From an uncultured Flavobacteriaceae bacterium (GTDB lineage: Bacteria > Bacteroidota > Bacteroidia > Flavobacteriales > Flavobacteriaceae): DNA of 64,000 nucleotides. The notes below the pieces were generated by a model. The model worked only from the letters and a program-made list of their open reading frames with translations, did no database searches and was not told the DNA's origin. The DNA is taken from contig CANLRK010000002.1 in NCBI GenBank assembly GCA_947493535.1, forward strand, positions 248,001 to 312,000. Direction: 5' to 3'. Numbering within the stretch: position 1 is the first letter of the stretch; each line of letters opens with the position of its first letter. The translations under genes were made by a program, and so were the position numbers. Below are positions 62,809-64,000 of this stretch, piece by piece.

Positions 62809-63210
62809 TTACTTGCTTGCTAGTTGTGCACTTAATACATTACCTTTTATTCTGAGTATTTTTTTTGTTTCATTAGCGTTTGAACTAACAGTGATAGTTT
62901 TTGAAAATACACCCAAACGTTTGGTGTCATATTTCACGCCTATCTTTGCGGTTTCGTTAGGCATAATAGGTTTATTAGGTTTAGTGGCTACAGTACAACC
63001 ACAACTTCCTTTAACACTAGTTATTACTATGGGTTTTTTTCCGGTGTTGGTAAATACAAATGAGCGGTTGCCATCAGTATTTTTTTCAACAGAACCATAA
63101 TCTATGGTTTCGGTTACAAATGTTAATACACCTTTGTCTGATGAATTGTTGTTTTGTGCAAATGCTGTTGCTATAAATAGCATACAGGTAATAAAAATTA
63201 ACTTTTTCAT
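62809..63210 (-). CDS. DUF1573 domain-containing secreted protein
   Basis: A 133-residue protein with a signal peptide (about 1-19, ends ATAFAQ) and one DUF1573 domain: FVTETIDYGSVEKNTDGNRSFVFTNTGKKPIVI, SVKGSCGCTVATKPNKPI and KIGVKYDTKRLGVFSKTITVSSNA. DUF1573 has an Ig/ASPM-Hydin-like fold common in Bacteroidota exported proteins. The CGC motif could form a redox or metal site. Start at 63210 because it gives the signal peptide. Function unknown. Confidence 0.85.
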   Translation of the reverse strand: MKKLIFITCMLFIATAFAQNNNSSDKGVLTFVTETIDYGSVEKNTDGNRSFVFTNTGKKPIVITSVKGSCGCTVATKPNKPIMPNETAKIGVKYDTKRLGVFSKTITVSSNANETKKILRIKGNVLSAQLASK

Positions 63211-63315
63211 AATATAATTGTTTTTGATTATTGTTGTCACAAATATCATTACAGTTCATGAAAAAGACCTAAAATGTAGGGTTGAAAAAGGGACTAGACC
63301 CCGTATGAAATAAAA

Positions 63316-63339
63316 AAGCACCTTGATTTTAAGGTGCTT
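63316..63339 (-). terminator. Terminator of the Bax inhibitor-1 family gene
   Basis: A perfect 9-bp stem (AAGCACCTT with AAGGTGCTT) around GATTTT, followed on the minus strand by TTTTTATTT. Confidence 0.82.
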
Positions 63340-63366
63340 ATGTTTTATAGTGATGTTGGATCTGCT

Positions 63367-64000
63367 TTAATCTCTTGACATAAATAATTGTATTACATAC
63401 CAAAACAGTAACATTAATGAAGCAAATAAACCAATAGCGGCAGGTATATATTGCTCGTTAGTGTATTTATGAATTAGGTTTGAGGTTTGGTATAAAATTG
63501 AACCTGCAGCCAGTACACACATTCCTACGGAAAACCAAAGCCCTAAATCAAACCCAAATAAGGCCCCTGCTATAATTAATCCAACAGCAATAAAAAATCC
63601 AATGGTTAGTATGGAACGTAAAAAAGAAAAATCTTTTTTAGTAACAAATACCACGGCGGTTAATCCTCCAAATAATGATAAGGTAACAATAGCCGCTTGA
63701 TTAATAAGTTCCATTCCGCCAGAATACATCATAGCGATATAGATAAGTGGTATAAAAATAATTGCTTCGGCTAAAATATAGATCCCATAGGCTAAATACT
63801 GTTTGTTTTTATCGCTTGTTTTTAACGCAGTACTTTCAGCGTAATTAGTCATTAACATAAAACCACCCAACATAATGAGCCAACGCCAACCCTGAGTCAT
63901 GGATAGCATAAAATCAATTATAGTATTTGATTGCAACAGAATAAATTCTGCTATAAAAAAGGCAAGTACGCCTCCAGCTACATGTGCATAGGTTTTTTTG
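63367..64000 (-). CDS. Bax inhibitor-1 (YccA/YbhL) family membrane protein, 5' truncated by the window edge
   Basis: At least 211 residues of a seven-helix membrane protein of the BI-1/TMBIM family: WRWLIMLGGFMLMTNYAES, YGIYILAEAIIFIPLIYIA, AAIVTLSLFGGLTAVVFVTKKDFSFL, FGFDLGLWFSVGMCVLAAGSILYQTSNLI and a final helix. The frame is open to the window end and the extra upstream residues (TYAHVAGGVLAFFIAEFIL) are clearly family sequence, so the TTG at 63936 is not the start. Family members leak protons or Ca2+ or interact with FtsH; the role here is unknown. Confidence 0.87.
   Translation of the reverse strand, partial: KKTYAHVAGGVLAFFIAEFILLQSNTIIDFMLSMTQGWRWLIMLGGFMLMTNYAESTALKTSDKNKQYLAYGIYILAEAIIFIPLIYIAMMYSGGMELINQAAIVTLSLFGGLTAVVFVTKKDFSFLRSILTIGFFIAVGLIIAGALFGFDLGLWFSVGMCVLAAGSILYQTSNLIHKYTNEQYIPAAIGLFASLMLLFWYVIQLFMSRD

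Noticed and set aside
63936-63936. TTG as start of the BI-1 family gene
   Set aside because: The frame continues upstream to the window end with family-like residues, so the gene is cut by the window.

Overview
The window looks like a chromosomal segment from a marine-type member of the Flavobacteriaceae (Bacteroidota). The DNA is AT-rich. Promoters carry the Bacteroidota -7 element TAnnTTTG instead of a sigma70 -10 box, and Shine-Dalgarno sequences are mostly absent. There are type IX secretion (T9SS) type A and type B cargo proteins, a PorV-family protein, a beta-grasp (GSII-type) glutamine synthetase, and DUF4834, DUF2007 and DUF1573 proteins typical of this group. The genus cannot be fixed from the sequence alone.

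Layout. (1) 1-14007: the 3' part of a surface-polysaccharide locus, all on the + strand and tightly packed. It holds a 5'-truncated asparagine synthase-like amidotransferase, six GT4-type glycosyltransferases, an exostosin-like glycosyltransferase, an MBOAT O-acyltransferase followed by an SGNH-like partner, a Wzy/WaaL-type membrane protein, and at the 3' end the polyprenyl-phosphate sugar-1-phosphate transferase that would start each repeat unit. (2) 14011-16263 (-): a DUF4105 protein and a PorV2-like outer-membrane protein. (3) 16509-18911: a T9SS type A cargo with a tandem 810-bp internal duplication. (4) 18997-23887: GT2, YbbR-like protein, coaE, and a histidine kinase/OmpR-type regulator pair. 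(5) 23956-28394: small accessory genes, tRNA-Arg(ACG), a 50-codon basic protein gene, a secreted protein related to the periplasmic part of BlaR1-type receptors, a Ca2+/Na+ antiporter and glutamine synthetase. (6) 28664-34906: an envelope-folding operon with two SurA/parvulin-type isomerases, a related lipoprotein, a MoxR ATPase and a membrane acyltransferase. (7) 35160-43012: aconitase, then the minus-strand run folE-cysS-yidD-GT2, then a T9SS type B protein. (8) 43065-52238: uvrB, envelope proteins, DUF4834-YfhO-GT4, and a secreted endonuclease I with a T9SS tail. (9) 52404-64000: marR-yceI with a candidate operator, a VanX-like lipoprotein, formimidoylglutamase, a coiled-coil membrane protein, a divergent TruA-family enzyme, fabI, a LOG-family protein, a DUF72 protein, ligA, a membrane-anchored LuxR-type regulator, a DUF1573 protein and a 5'-truncated Bax inhibitor-1 family protein.

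Working together: region 1 probably builds and acylates an exopolysaccharide or capsule, while regions 2, 3, 6, 7 and 8 supply outer-membrane folding, secretion and secreted cargo. The rest is largely housekeeping. No CRISPR array, prophage, insertion sequence, rRNA or recognised defence system was seen. After start-site correction no gap between genes exceeds 300 bases; the longer gaps (about 150-270 bases) hold promoters and terminators or nothing recognisable. I found no clear-cut undescribed system. The most rewarding leads are the duplicated T9SS cargo, the hidden 50-aa gene, the BlaR1-like orphan sensor domain, the MBOAT-SGNH acylation pair, possible leaderless promoters and the divergent TruA paralogue.
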